The notes beneath the pieces were generated by a model. The model saw only the letters and a program-made list of their open reading frames with translations. It searched no databases and had not been told where the DNA came from. Below, piece by piece: positions 27,161 to 35,950 of a stretch of DNA of 64,000 bases; within the stretch, counting starts at the first letter, position 1; every line of letters begins with the position of its first letter. Source of the DNA: Lutimaribacter pacificus (GTDB lineage Bacteria; Pseudomonadota; Alphaproteobacteria; Rhodobacterales; Rhodobacteraceae); assembly GCF_900142185.1 (NCBI RefSeq), contig NZ_FQZZ01000001.1:434001-498000 (forward strand), in the 5' to 3' direction. The position numbers were made by a program, and so were the translations under genes.

Positions 27161-28158
27161 CCGACACCACAGCCACGACCGGGCACCGCAAAGGCCGCCG
27201 CATATCGCTCCACGTCCTCGGGCCGGTGCTGGCGCTGATCGCGCTGGTCATCCTGGGGGCGTCGCTGAACTCCAACTTCCTGAGCTACGGCAATGTCACC
27301 AACGTGCTGGCGCGCTCGGCCTTCATCGGGATCATCGCGGTCGGGATGACCTTCGTCATCACGGCGGGCGGGATCGACCTGTCGGTGGGGTCGATGGCCG
27401 CCTTCGTGGCGGGGGTGATGATCATGGCGATGAACGCCATGATCCCCACGCTTGGCGTCGGTGTGTCGCTGGTCATGGCGGGGATGGCCGTGGCGCTGGT
27501 CACGGGGTTTTCTGCGGGGCTGATAAACGGCTTTCTCATATCCAAGGTCGGGATCGAGGCCTTCATCGTTACGCTCGGGTCCATGGGGATCTACCGGTCG
27601 CTCACCACCTGGCTGGCGGATGGCGGCACGCTGTCGCTGAACTTCGACGCGCGCAGCTTTTACCGCCCGGTCTACTATGACGGGCTTTTCGGTATCGCCT
27701 GGCCGATCATCGTCTTCGCCCTCGTGGCGATCCTGGGCGAGCTGGCGATGCGCAAGACGCCTTTCGGCCGCCACTGCGCGGCCCTCGGCGCGAACGAGCA
27801 GGTGGCGAAGTATTCGGCCGTGAAGGTCGATCGCGTGCGCATGGCGACCTACGTGCTGCTCGGTATGCTCGTGGGGGTCGCGACGATCATGTACGTGCCG
27901 CGCCTCGGCTCGGCCTCGGGCTCGACCGGGGTGCTGTGGGAACTTGAGGCCATCGCGGCGGTCATCATCGGCGGCACCGTCCTCAAGGGCGGTTTCGGCC
28001 GGGTCTGGGGCACCGTGGTCGGCGTTCTGATCCTGAGCCTGATCGACAACATCCTGAACCTCGCCTCGATCGTCAGCCCGTATCTCAACGGGGCGATCCA
28101 GGGCGTCATCGTCATCCTTGCCGTGGTTCTGCAACGGGAAGGGAAGTCCGCCGATTGA
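27157..28158 (+). CDS. Sugar ABC transporter permease (RbsC type)
   Basis: A 333-aa inner-membrane protein with about nine to ten helices. The family signature is near ITAGGIDLSVGSMAAF, and GANEQVAKYSAVKVDRVR forms the cytosolic coupling loop facing the ATPase. It is a CUT2 permease for a monosaccharide or polyol. Its start overlaps the ATPase stop (ATGA). Confidence 0.93.
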   Translation: MTDTTATTGHRKGRRISLHVLGPVLALIALVILGASLNSNFLSYGNVTNVLARSAFIGIIAVGMTFVITAGGIDLSVGSMAAFVAGVMIMAMNAMIPTLGVGVSLVMAGMAVALVTGFSAGLINGFLISKVGIEAFIVTLGSMGIYRSLTTWLADGGTLSLNFDARSFYRPVYYDGLFGIAWPIIVFALVAILGELAMRKTPFGRHCAALGANEQVAKYSAVKVDRVRMATYVLLGMLVGVATIMYVPRLGSASGSTGVLWELEAIAAVIIGGTVLKGGFGRVWGTVVGVLILSLIDNILNLASIVSPYLNGAIQGVIVILAVVLQREGKSAD

Positions 28159-28180
28159 GCGGCAAAACTGGGAGGAAACC

Positions 28181-29134
28181 ATGAAACGCAGAGATATCTT
28201 CAAGGGGGCCGCGCTTGGCCTCGCACTGGCCGCCGGGCCCGTCGCGGCGCAGGACGAAAGCTACACCATCGGTGTGGCGATCCCCTCCGCCACGCATGGC
28301 TTCATGGGCGGGCTGAACTACCACGCGCGCGCCGCCATCGAACGGCTCGAGGCCACCTATCCGCAGCTCGAATTCGTGCTGGCCACGGCGGGCGACGCGG
28401 CCAAGATGGTCAATGACATCGAGGACATGGTCGCCACGCGCGACATCGACGCGCTTGTCGTGCTGCCCTTCGAATCCGAGCCGCTGACCTCGCCGGTGCA
28501 GGCGGTCAAGGAACAGGGGGTCTGGGTGACGGTCGTCGACCGCGGCCTGTCGGTCGAAGGGATCGAGGATCTGTACGTCGCGGGCGACAACACCGGATTC
28601 GGCCGCGTGGCGGGCGAATATTTCGCCGAAACGCTGGGCGAGGGTGACAACATCGTCGTCCTGCGCGGCATTCCCACGACGCTCGATAACGAGCGGGTCG
28701 ATGCCTTCAACGCGGCGATCGAGGGGTCGGGCATCAACGTGCTCGACATGCAGCACGGCAACTGGAACCGCGACGATGCCTTCAACGTGATGCAGGATTT
28801 CCTGTCCAAGTACGACGACATCGACGCCGTCTGGGCGGCGGATGACGACATGGCGGTCGGCGTTCTCGAAGCCATCGACCAGGCGGGTCGCTCCGGCGAC
28901 ATGTGGGTCGTCGGCGGCGCCGGCATGAAGGAGATCATCCAGCGCATGATGGACGGCGATCCGATGCTGCCGGTGAACGTGACCTATCCGCCGGCGCAGA
29001 TCGCCACTGCGATCGAGTTGACGGCGCTGGGCCTGGTGTCTGCCACGCCGGTTGCCGGGCGCTTCATCATCGGCAGCCAGCGCATCACGCCGGAGAACGC
29101 GGAGCAGTATTATTTCCCGGACAGCCCGTTCTGA
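28181..29134 (+). CDS. Sugar ABC transporter substrate-binding protein
   Basis: A 317-aa periplasmic binding protein of the ribose-binding type: YTIGVAIPSATHGFMGGLNYHARAA, IDALVVLPFESEPLTSPV and VWAADDDMAVGVLEA. The signal peptide begins MKRRDIFKG and ends near PVAAQD. The RR-x-x-F-K pattern could allow Tat export, which is not proven. It is the binding component for the adjacent CUT2 permease and ATPase. A stable hairpin follows the gene, which could hold its mRNA level above that of neighbours. GGAGG precedes the ATG. Confidence 0.92.
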   Translation: MKRRDIFKGAALGLALAAGPVAAQDESYTIGVAIPSATHGFMGGLNYHARAAIERLEATYPQLEFVLATAGDAAKMVNDIEDMVATRDIDALVVLPFESEPLTSPVQAVKEQGVWVTVVDRGLSVEGIEDLYVAGDNTGFGRVAGEYFAETLGEGDNIVVLRGIPTTLDNERVDAFNAAIEGSGINVLDMQHGNWNRDDAFNVMQDFLSKYDDIDAVWAADDDMAVGVLEAIDQAGRSGDMWVVGGAGMKEIIQRMMDGDPMLPVNVTYPPAQIATAIELTALGLVSATPVAGRFIIGSQRITPENAEQYYFPDSPF

Positions 29135-29164
29135 TCGGAAGTTCCGCAATATATGAACCGGAGA

Positions 29165-29188
29165 GGCCCGGACCACACGGTCCGGGCC
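29165..29188 (+). terminator. Strong hairpin after the binding-protein gene
   Basis: A perfect 10-bp stem GGCCCGGACC/GGTCCGGGCC with a four-base loop, 30 bases after the stop. It is followed by ATCCTTGTT rather than a full U tract. It may partially terminate before the kinase gene or protect the binding-protein message. Confidence 0.65.
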
Positions 29189-29219
29189 ATCCTTGTTCCC
29201 GGCAGAGGACAGTGACGGC

Positions 29220-30128
29220 ATGAGACTGGTTGCGGATATCGGCGGCACCAACGCCCGGCTGGCGCTGGCGCAAGACGGGTGTCTGCTGCCGGGCACGTCA
29301 CAAAGCTTTCGCAACACGGAGCACCGGGGCTTTGCCGATCTCGCGGCGCATTACCTGTCAGGGACCGGCGCGGCGGCGCCGGACAGCATGGTCATCGCGG
29401 TGGCAGGGCCGGTGGGGGCAGGGCGCGCGCGGCTTACGAACCACGACTGGTCCTTCGACGCGGCTGATCTGTCCCGCCGGTTCGGCGGCGCCGGGGTGAC
29501 CCTGCTCAACGACCTGACCGCGCTTGGCCATGCCCTGCCGGCGTTGCCGGCCGACGGCTTCGGCCCGGTCACGCCGGGGGCGGGGCGCGCGGCAAGCGAC
29601 GGGCAGGCGCTGGTCGCCGGGATCGGAACGGGCTTCAACGTCTGTTCCGTGATGCTGGCCGGGGGCGCCGCACGGTGCATGAGGGCGGAATTCGGCCATG
29701 TCTCCCTGCCGGGGTCGGTCGGGCGCGAACTGAGGGCAAGGATCGGTGCCGCCACCGACGCCTTCGCAACGGTCGAGGAGTGCTTTTCCGGGGCCGGGGT
29801 GTCGGCGATATTCGCGGCCATGACGGGCCGTTCCGGGGGGACACCCGAAACCCTGCTTTCCGCAAAAGGCCCCGACGCGGTGGAATTCGCCGATTTCTAC
29901 GCGCGCCTTGTCGGCCACCTTGCCCGCGATCTGCTCATGGCCTTCATGCCGGAGGCCGGGCTTTACTTTGCGGGCAGTGTCGCCCGTGCGGTGTTGTCGG
30001 GCCCCTCGGCCGCGCGCTTTGCCGAGGTCTATTCGGCCCCCACCGGGGTGCCTCTGCCCGACATGGCGGGCGTCCGGCTGATCCTGGACGACAGGGCCGC
30101 GCTCAGGGGGTGTGCCGCGCTGCCCTGA
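29220..30128 (+). CDS. Glucokinase-family (Glk) sugar kinase
   Basis: A 302-aa kinase with the actin-fold phosphate motif MRLVADIGGTNARLAL at the N-terminus, the catalytic-Asp region VTLLNDLTALGHALP, LVAGIGTGFN and EFGHVSLPG. It probably phosphorylates glucose or a related hexose released by the upstream enzymes, which would make the island a route from an imported glucoside or modified sugar to hexose phosphate. ATG 29220 is chosen by the conserved N-terminus. It converges with the Slam gene at 30156. Confidence 0.85.
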   Translation: MRLVADIGGTNARLALAQDGCLLPGTSQSFRNTEHRGFADLAAHYLSGTGAAAPDSMVIAVAGPVGAGRARLTNHDWSFDAADLSRRFGGAGVTLLNDLTALGHALPALPADGFGPVTPGAGRAASDGQALVAGIGTGFNVCSVMLAGGAARCMRAEFGHVSLPGSVGRELRARIGAATDAFATVEECFSGAGVSAIFAAMTGRSGGTPETLLSAKGPDAVEFADFYARLVGHLARDLLMAFMPEAGLYFAGSVARAVLSGPSAARFAEVYSAPTGVPLPDMAGVRLILDDRAALRGCAALP

Positions 30129-30155
30129 CCACGGCCGGCGATCCGTGACGCCTGT

Positions 30156-31496
30156 TCAGAACCGCCGCGTCACCCCGATCAGGGCACGCTTGTTGTCATA
30201 GCTGTAAAGCGTGTTGGTCGAGCGTTGCCGCTCGATCCCCAGTTCCAGCACCGGGGCAAAGCCGCCCACCGCCCAGTCACGATGGGTCAGCCGCAGTTCG
30301 ACGCTTTGCCGCCGGTCCGAGCGCACGATGCCCAGCAGGCTGTCGGGTCCGTCGCGGTCCTGATCCCCGACCGTCACCGAAAGATCGGCCAGAAGCCCGC
30401 CCCTGAATGCATAGCGTGCCGTCATCGTGACCGCGCGCCCGGTTCCGGCCTGCGAGGCGACGGCGCTGTCGGTCCGGTCCAGCAAGAGACCGAGCGACAG
30501 TTGCAGGCGCGGGGCGACGATGCGGCTCAGCGAGGCCGCAAGCAGGCTGCGGGTTTCCTCGGGCACGGCACGGCGGGCATATTCCGTCTGCTCGCGGATC
30601 AGCGTGACCGTGAGGTTCGTAAGGGCCTTGGCATCCAGGGCCTGCCCCCAGGTCAGGTAGACCCCGCGCGAGGTGGAATAGGGCTCGGACGCGATCCGGC
30701 GATGACCGAAGGTCAGGCCGCCCCCCAGGCGCCGGTTGCGATCGCCGAAATGCAGCAGCCCCAGCTCGGTGCGGGCCTGGATGTCGTCCGGGGCCCCGCC
30801 ATCGTAAAGCCGCGCGTCCAGGCTGCCGCCAAGCCGCAGGCGCAGGTCGTCGCCAAGCCGGGGCAACGCCGCAAGACCAAGACCGATTTCGATACCCTTC
30901 GCCGGTTGCTCGCGCGAACTGGGATGCAGGCGGAAGGGGAGGTCGCCGATGACGATGGTTTCGGCCGCGGTGCGCCGTGCGGCATTGCTTTCGGGGGCAA
31001 AGGCCAGGTGGAAACGGCCCTCCCAGATTCGGGCGCGGTCGATGCGATCTATGCGCCGGTCGACCTCCTGCGCCAGCGATGCCGGCAGCCGGCCGCCCCG
31101 GGTCAGGTCATAGTGATAGCGCGCGCGGTCCGTTTGCCCCGCCTTGTCCAGCGCGGCCGCCAGTTCCAGCCGGTAGCTGGCGTTGCCCGGGGCCAGCGAC
31201 ACCAGTTTTTCCAGAAAGGGCAGCGCCGCGCGGGGCCTGCCGGCATAGGCATGTGCCATCGCCAGCGCCCACAGCCGGCGCTGTTCCGCGCCCCGGTCCG
31301 GTAACGGCCCCGTCGCTTCGAGCGCCGCGATGGCCGCGCCGTAGTTCCCGGCATTGACCTGCGCCTCGGCGCGCGAAATGAGATCCGGCGCCTGTGCCCC
31401 CGCCGCACGCGGCAGGGACACAAGAAATGCATTGGCCAGAACGATCCCGAGGGCGAGACGGAGGAGCCCTCCTCTCCCTCCGATCCGCAACATCAC
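30156..31496 (-). CDS. Slam-type outer-membrane translocator (surface lipoprotein assembly modifier-like)
   Basis: A 446-aa exported protein. The signal peptide ends near AAGAQA (about residue 35). A TPR-like helical region covers about 37-155 (AEAQVNAGNYGAAIAALEA; RPRAALPFLEKLVSLAPGN). From about 165 to the end it is beta-rich with alternating residues, ending in VTRRF with the terminal Phe expected of an outer-membrane barrel. This is the architecture of Slam/DUF560 proteins, which move lipoproteins to the cell surface (type XI secretion). It overlaps a lipoprotein gene by four bases, as expected for a translocator-cargo pair. Confidence 0.75.
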   Translation of the reverse strand: MMLRIGGRGGLLRLALGIVLANAFLVSLPRAAGAQAPDLISRAEAQVNAGNYGAAIAALEATGPLPDRGAEQRRLWALAMAHAYAGRPRAALPFLEKLVSLAPGNASYRLELAAALDKAGQTDRARYHYDLTRGGRLPASLAQEVDRRIDRIDRARIWEGRFHLAFAPESNAARRTAAETIVIGDLPFRLHPSSREQPAKGIEIGLGLAALPRLGDDLRLRLGGSLDARLYDGGAPDDIQARTELGLLHFGDRNRRLGGGLTFGHRRIASEPYSTSRGVYLTWGQALDAKALTNLTVTLIREQTEYARRAVPEETRSLLAASLSRIVAPRLQLSLGLLLDRTDSAVASQAGTGRAVTMTARYAFRGGLLADLSVTVGDQDRDGPDSLLGIVRSDRRQSVELRLTHRDWAVGGFAPVLELGIERQRSTNTLYSYDNKRALIGVTRRF

Positions 31497-32170
31497 TGGG
31501 CTTCGACGTAATACTCGCCGGCGATCGCCCCGTCGAAGACGGCGGGGTTGGACGATCCCTCCAGGTTGTAGCCGCCGACGACCGGACCGGCCGCGGCCTT
31601 TCCGCCGTCACCGAAGAACGCACCGCCAAGGGTGATCAGGGTGTCGGCCGAGGTGCCGCCCTGGCTCAGGTCGCCGGTCAGCGTAACGGACAGCGCGCCG
31701 ACCTGGGTTTCGGGCACGTTGACGCCGCCCACGGTCATTGCCGGGTTGACGGTCCGGGAAATCGCGCCGCCATAGCTGTCGTCCACGGTCAGCGTCCCGT
31801 CGATGGCGCCGGTTTCGCCGCTGACCAGCGTGCCGGTAAAGTTCGAGGCGGTCCCCGAGAAGGGATTGGCCGTCTGCCCGTCGGTCCAGTCGACATCGAG
31901 GTTCAGGTCCGCCTCGACCTGGGCCACGACACTGCTGGCGTCGGTCACGTCGGCGCGAAGCTGGCCGGCATAGGTTGCCTTGAGCGTGGTCGGCATGTTC
32001 GATGTCGGCGCCATGCCGGTGACCCGGTCATAGTTTTCCTGGAAACTCGGTCCGCCGCCACCCCCGCCGCCGCCGCCGCCTCCGGTTCCGCTTCCGCCGC
32101 CAAAGCAGCCCCCAAGCATGGTTCCGAGTGCGAGTGCCGCGGCGACCCGCCCAAGTGTAAATATCCGCAT
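31493..32170 (-). CDS. Probable surface lipoprotein, cargo of the adjacent Slam-like protein
   Basis: A 225-aa lipoprotein. The lipobox is LGGC with Cys22, followed by an almost pure glycine linker (residues 23-41). The mature part is beta-rich with Gly/Thr/Ser and ends in a block like the small barrel of Slam substrates: GGAFFGDGGKAAAGPVVGGY, then a terminal GAIAGEYYVEAQ. That FFG...GG pattern is typical of TbpB/HpuA-type C-terminal barrels. The ligand is unknown. It precedes the Slam-like gene, with AGAAGGA upstream of its start. Confidence 0.7.
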   Translation of the reverse strand: MRIFTLGRVAAALALGTMLGGCFGGGSGTGGGGGGGGGGGPSFQENYDRVTGMAPTSNMPTTLKATYAGQLRADVTDASSVVAQVEADLNLDVDWTDGQTANPFSGTASNFTGTLVSGETGAIDGTLTVDDSYGGAISRTVNPAMTVGGVNVPETQVGALSVTLTGDLSQGGTSADTLITLGGAFFGDGGKAAAGPVVGGYNLEGSSNPAVFDGAIAGEYYVEAQ

Positions 32171-32324
32171 CTGTTTATTCCTTCTGAAATGCTTCCGTCC
32201 TTTCCTATGGTGTCCAGAAATTGCGCTGTCTCCCCCCTGTTCGGGGGTATGCAGGCCGTAAAACTTCTTCTACCGTGACACGCCATTTAAGCGTTTAGAT
32301 TCATTACGTATCCCAGGGATTGCC

Positions 32325-34547
32325 ATGAAGCCGGCTTATTCTCCCGTTTCACCCGTTCTTGCCGTTCTGTCGGTGCTGTTTCTCGGGCTCGCGGCCGCGG
32401 GGCTGGTGCTGTGGGTGGCATTGGCCCAGCCATGGCTGGGCCTCGGCCTGGCGCCTGACCCCGAGGGCGGTGTGACGGTGGCAGAGGTCGATCCCGCAGG
32501 CGCTGCCGCCGGGCGCATCCCGCCGGGGTCGGAGCTGATCGCGTTGCGTGCCGGGCGCGCGCCGGCGCAGACCGCCCTGACACTTTCTGCCGTGGATGTG
32601 ATCGAGGAGCCCGATGCCCTTGGCCCCGAGGCCATACGCGGCTTTTTCCGGCGCCAGGGCGCTATCCACGAGGTCCTGAAAGGCGGATCGGTCGTGCTGA
32701 CGATCCGGGCGCCATCGGCGGCGGAGCCGTCGGAGCCGACGCTGACCCCGCTGTCGCGGCGGCCGCTGACGGACCTGCCGGGGGTATTCTGGCTTCAGAT
32801 CGGTGTCGGGCTGATCGGCATGGTGCTGAGCGGTTGGGTCATGGCGCTTCGGCGCGGCGACCGGGCGGTGCAGTTCTTCGTGCTGGCGGGGGCGGGGCTG
32901 ATGATCTCGGCCTATGCCGCCGCCCTTTACAGCACGCGCGAACTGGCGCTCGGGCGCGACCTCTTCACCCTTGCGTCGAAGCTCAACTTTCTCGGGACGC
33001 TGGTCTTCGGGATCGGCATGATCAACCTGTTCCTGATCTACCCGGCCCGGATCGCAGGCCCCCGGGTGCTCTGGACCGTCGCGGCGGTGCTGTCGGGCTT
33101 TGTCCTTGCCGTGTTTCTCGACGGGCCGGACCTGTTGCAGAACCGGCAGATGCCCGTTGTGCTGGCCATGCTGGTGCTGCTCGGCGTGGTGCTGGTGCAG
33201 GCGGTCAAGGCACGCCGCAACCCGACCACCCGCGCCATGCTGGGGTGGTTCGGCCTGTCCGTGCTGCTGGGCGCAGGCGGTTTCGGCCTGACCGTCACGC
33301 TGCCGCTGCTGATGGGCGCGCCGCCCAGCCTTTCGCAGGGTCACGCCTTTCTGTTCTTCCTCGTGATCTTTGCCGGGCTTGCCATGGGGATCGCGCGTTA
33401 CCGGCTGTTCGAGCTCGCCGACTGGTCTTTCCGCATCCTTTTCTATCTCGGCGGTGTCGTGCTGCTTCTGGTGCTTGATGCGACACTGATCTTCGTGCTG
33501 GCGCTCGACCGTGCCCCGGCGCTGGGTCTTGCGCTGGTGTTGGTGGGGCTGGTCTACCTGCCGCTGCGCGACGTGGTCGCGGGCTGGCTGCGCAACGATC
33601 CCAGCCTGTCGAAGGAAGAGCTTTTCGCGCTGATCGGGGACGTGACGCTGGCCTCGGACGGGGCGGGCCGGGGCACCGCGCTGACTGCATTGCTGCAACG
33701 GCTGTTCAACCCGCTGAGCATCGAACAGGGCCCGCCCGTTTGCGGCCCGGCCCGCCTGGTGCAGGGGGGTGAAATCCTCGACATACCCCTGCCGCACGGA
33801 TTGCCGGGCATCCGGCTGCATTGGGCGCGGCAGGGGCGGGGGCTGTTCAGTCGCCGCGACGAGCGGCTGGCCCGCAGCGTGGCCGAAATGCTCGACCGTG
33901 CGATCGCCCGCCAGCGCGCCCATGACGCGGCGGTCGATACCGAGCGGCAGCGCATCAATCGGGACATGCACGACAATATCGGCGTGCAGCTTCTTGGCGC
34001 GCTCCATTCCCGCGACGCCGAGCGCAAGGACATGCTGATCCGCCAGACCCTGTCGGACCTGCGCCAGATCGTTTCGAGCCCGGCGCAGGACCGCATGGAC
34101 CTGGCGCAGCTTCTGGGGGATATGCGGAGCGAGATCGGCGATCACCTCGAGGCGGCGGGGCTGGAGCTTGACTGGCGTGACCGGGGGGCGCCCGCAGCGG
34201 GGGCGGCTGGCACCGAACTCACGCCGCAGCTGGTGCAGACGTTGCGCGCGCTGCTGCGCGAAAGCGTCGGGAATATCCTGCGCCATTCCGGTGCCCGGAA
34301 CGTCGCGATCGACATCGTCCGCGCGCCGGGCCCGCGGCTGGAGATACGTATCGCGGATGACGGCGCGGGTCACCGGGGCGCGGGTCAGGGGGCCGGCACC
34401 GGACTTGCGAACCTGCGATTCCGTATCGAGGGGTGCGGCGGCACGCTGCGTGTTGCGACCGATCCGGGCGGCACCCGGATCGAGGCCGGATTGCCCCTGG
34501 GCAACGGCGCCACCGGCGACGCGCCAAGAGTGCGGGCCGCGGGCTGA
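32325..34547 (+). CDS. Sensor histidine kinase, NarX/HPK7-like, with PDZ-like input region
   Basis: A 740-aa membrane kinase. TM1 is near residues 10-33. A PDZ-like extracytoplasmic segment (VAEVDPAGAAAGRIPPGSEL, about 51-70) follows, and then a series of seven or eight helices (about 150-430). The kinase core has a HisKA_3 H-box ERQRINRDMHDNIGVQLLGA with the phospho-acceptor His549. A HATPase_c domain follows (N box RESVGNILRHSGARNV, G box IADDGAG...GTGLANLRFR). The partner regulator starts in its stop codon (TGATG). It is divergent from the Slam/lipoprotein pair, so regulation of these genes is possible. Confidence 0.88.
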   Translation: MKPAYSPVSPVLAVLSVLFLGLAAAGLVLWVALAQPWLGLGLAPDPEGGVTVAEVDPAGAAAGRIPPGSELIALRAGRAPAQTALTLSAVDVIEEPDALGPEAIRGFFRRQGAIHEVLKGGSVVLTIRAPSAAEPSEPTLTPLSRRPLTDLPGVFWLQIGVGLIGMVLSGWVMALRRGDRAVQFFVLAGAGLMISAYAAALYSTRELALGRDLFTLASKLNFLGTLVFGIGMINLFLIYPARIAGPRVLWTVAAVLSGFVLAVFLDGPDLLQNRQMPVVLAMLVLLGVVLVQAVKARRNPTTRAMLGWFGLSVLLGAGGFGLTVTLPLLMGAPPSLSQGHAFLFFLVIFAGLAMGIARYRLFELADWSFRILFYLGGVVLLLVLDATLIFVLALDRAPALGLALVLVGLVYLPLRDVVAGWLRNDPSLSKEELFALIGDVTLASDGAGRGTALTALLQRLFNPLSIEQGPPVCGPARLVQGGEILDIPLPHGLPGIRLHWARQGRGLFSRRDERLARSVAEMLDRAIARQRAHDAAVDTERQRINRDMHDNIGVQLLGALHSRDAERKDMLIRQTLSDLRQIVSSPAQDRMDLAQLLGDMRSEIGDHLEAAGLELDWRDRGAPAAGAAGTELTPQLVQTLRALLRESVGNILRHSGARNVAIDIVRAPGPRLEIRIADDGAGHRGAGQGAGTGLANLRFRIEGCGGTLRVATDPGGTRIEAGLPLGNGATGDAPRVRAAG

Positions 34548-35200
34548 TGCGGGTTCTGATCGTCGAGGATATCGCCGAGACCCGCCGCTGGCTCGAAGAG
34601 ATCGTCGCCGGGGTCTTTCCCGCTGCCGAAATTGATACCGTCGACACGTTGCGGCGGGCGCGTGGCCTGCTCGAGCGCGGTCATGATCTGGCGCTGATCG
34701 ACCTTGGGTTGCCGGACGGGTCCGGGCTCGACCTGCTGTGGCAGATCCGCGACGCCGAAACCCCGACGATCTGCGTCGTGACGACGGTGATGGGCGACGA
34801 TGCCAGCGTTGTCGGCGCGCTGTCCGCCGGTGCACAGGGTTACCTGCTCAAGGAAAACCCGGCGCATCTTCTGGCCCACCAACTGCGTCAGATCCACATG
34901 GGGCTGCCCGCGCTGTCGCCCTCGATCGCCCGGCGCATCATGGACCATTTCAGCCTGACCGGCCCCAGCGCGGCCGCGCCGCATGACCTGACGGGACGCG
35001 AAACCGAGGTGCTGGCGCTGATCGCGCGCGGGCTGCGCAACACCGAGGTCGGCCGCGAGCTTGGCCTGGCGAACAGCACCGTTGCCAGCTATATCAAATC
35101 GGTCTACCGCAAGCACGGCATCTCGTCGCGGGCCGAGGCCTCGTGGCACGCCACGCGCATGGGGCTGAACCGCAGCGAAAAAGGGCCGGCCGGGCGATAG
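34547..35200 (+). CDS. Response regulator, NarL/FixJ family
   Basis: A 217-aa regulator. The receiver has acidic residues near position 8, the phospho-acceptor Asp52 in LIDLGLPDGSG and Lys102 in YLLKENP. The C-terminal LuxR-type helix-turn-helix is DLTGRETEVLALIARGLRNT (about 147-166) and onward. It overlaps the kinase stop by one base and forms a two-component system with it. Target genes are not known. Confidence 0.93.
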   Translation: MRVLIVEDIAETRRWLEEIVAGVFPAAEIDTVDTLRRARGLLERGHDLALIDLGLPDGSGLDLLWQIRDAETPTICVVTTVMGDDASVVGALSAGAQGYLLKENPAHLLAHQLRQIHMGLPALSPSIARRIMDHFSLTGPSAAAPHDLTGRETEVLALIARGLRNTEVGRELGLANSTVASYIKSVYRKHGISSRAEASWHATRMGLNRSEKGPAGR

Positions 35201-35230
35201 CTGCACCCGGCGCGCGCCCGTCCCGGTGCC

Positions 35231-35833
35231 TTATTCCCCGGTTTCCGGGTCTGTCAAACTCTCGCGCAGCCGCGATATTTCGGCCGCTATCCGGCCTGTG
35301 GGGTCTTCCGAGGCTTCCGACCATTCGGAGAAACGCTCCAGCAGCGGGATGAAGACCTCAAGCTCCTCATCGCTCCAGTCCTTCAGAAAGCTGCCAAGGA
35401 TCAGGAACTTGTAATGCCGGACCGCCCGGATGACGCGGTTTCCCTCGTCGGTCAGTTCCAGCACGGCGCGGCGGGCGTCTTCCTGGCTGACCGCGCGGCG
35501 GACAAGGCCGAGGCGGATCAGCTCCGAGGTCAGCCGGCTGGACCGCGACGGGTCGATCCCGAGCCGCGTGGCAACCGTCGAGACCATGGTTTCGCCGTCA
35601 GGCACATCGCCGAACTCGTTGGCCGGTGTCCATATCACCGTCAGCACGTCCAGAAGCGGCAGGTCCAGGTCCAGGCCAAGATCGGCAAGCGCGCGCTGGC
35701 CCAGCTCGCGTTTGACCACCTTGCGCCGCCAGTGCTGCATGATCGCATCCAGTTCCAGGGCCGAACGGCTCAGATCCTCGCCGATACCGGCCTGGGCCAA
35801 TTCGCGTTTCAGATCCTCGTCGTGGTCGGGCAC
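35231..35833 (-). CDS. MarR-family transcriptional regulator
   Basis: A 200-aa winged-helix regulator. ATRLGIDPSRSSRLTSELIRLGLVRR is the recognition region, and the wing is RAVSQEDARRAVLELTDEG. The start is GTG 35833, with GGAGG seven bases upstream. The much longer frame toward 36526 is antisense to the efflux gene and rejected. It is divergent from an MFS drug transporter, with an inverted repeat over the promoter between, the usual layout of a ligand-released repressor. Confidence 0.88.
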   Translation of the reverse strand: MPDHDEDLKRELAQAGIGEDLSRSALELDAIMQHWRRKVVKRELGQRALADLGLDLDLPLLDVLTVIWTPANEFGDVPDGETMVSTVATRLGIDPSRSSRLTSELIRLGLVRRAVSQEDARRAVLELTDEGNRVIRAVRHYKFLILGSFLKDWSDEELEVFIPLLERFSEWSEASEDPTGRIAAEISRLRESLTDPETGE

Positions 35834-35857
35834 GGTTTGCCTCCAAAATACATGCTG

Positions 35858-35888
35858 TTGACATATATGTGCTGTAGTCACATATATG
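35858..35888 (+). promoter_or_regulatory. MFS promoter covered by an inverted-repeat operator
   Basis: The arms CATATATGTG (35862-35871) and CACATATATG (35879-35888) form a perfect 10-bp inverted repeat with a 7-base spacer. TTGACA at 35858-35863 and a TATAT-rich -10 about 17-18 bases later fall inside or at the edges of the repeat. A repressor bound here would block the MFS promoter and possibly the regulator's own. Confidence 0.8.
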
Positions 35889-35950
35889 CAAGGAACAACG
35901 GCTACTGCCGCCGGCAGGGCAGCAATGCCTGCAACCGCCAGAGATGTGAC

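Noticed and set aside
32349-34835. Minus-strand reading frame of 828 codons opposite the histidine kinase
   Set aside because: Covers the kinase and the start of the response regulator in antisense. The product is rich in Arg, His and Gln without domains.
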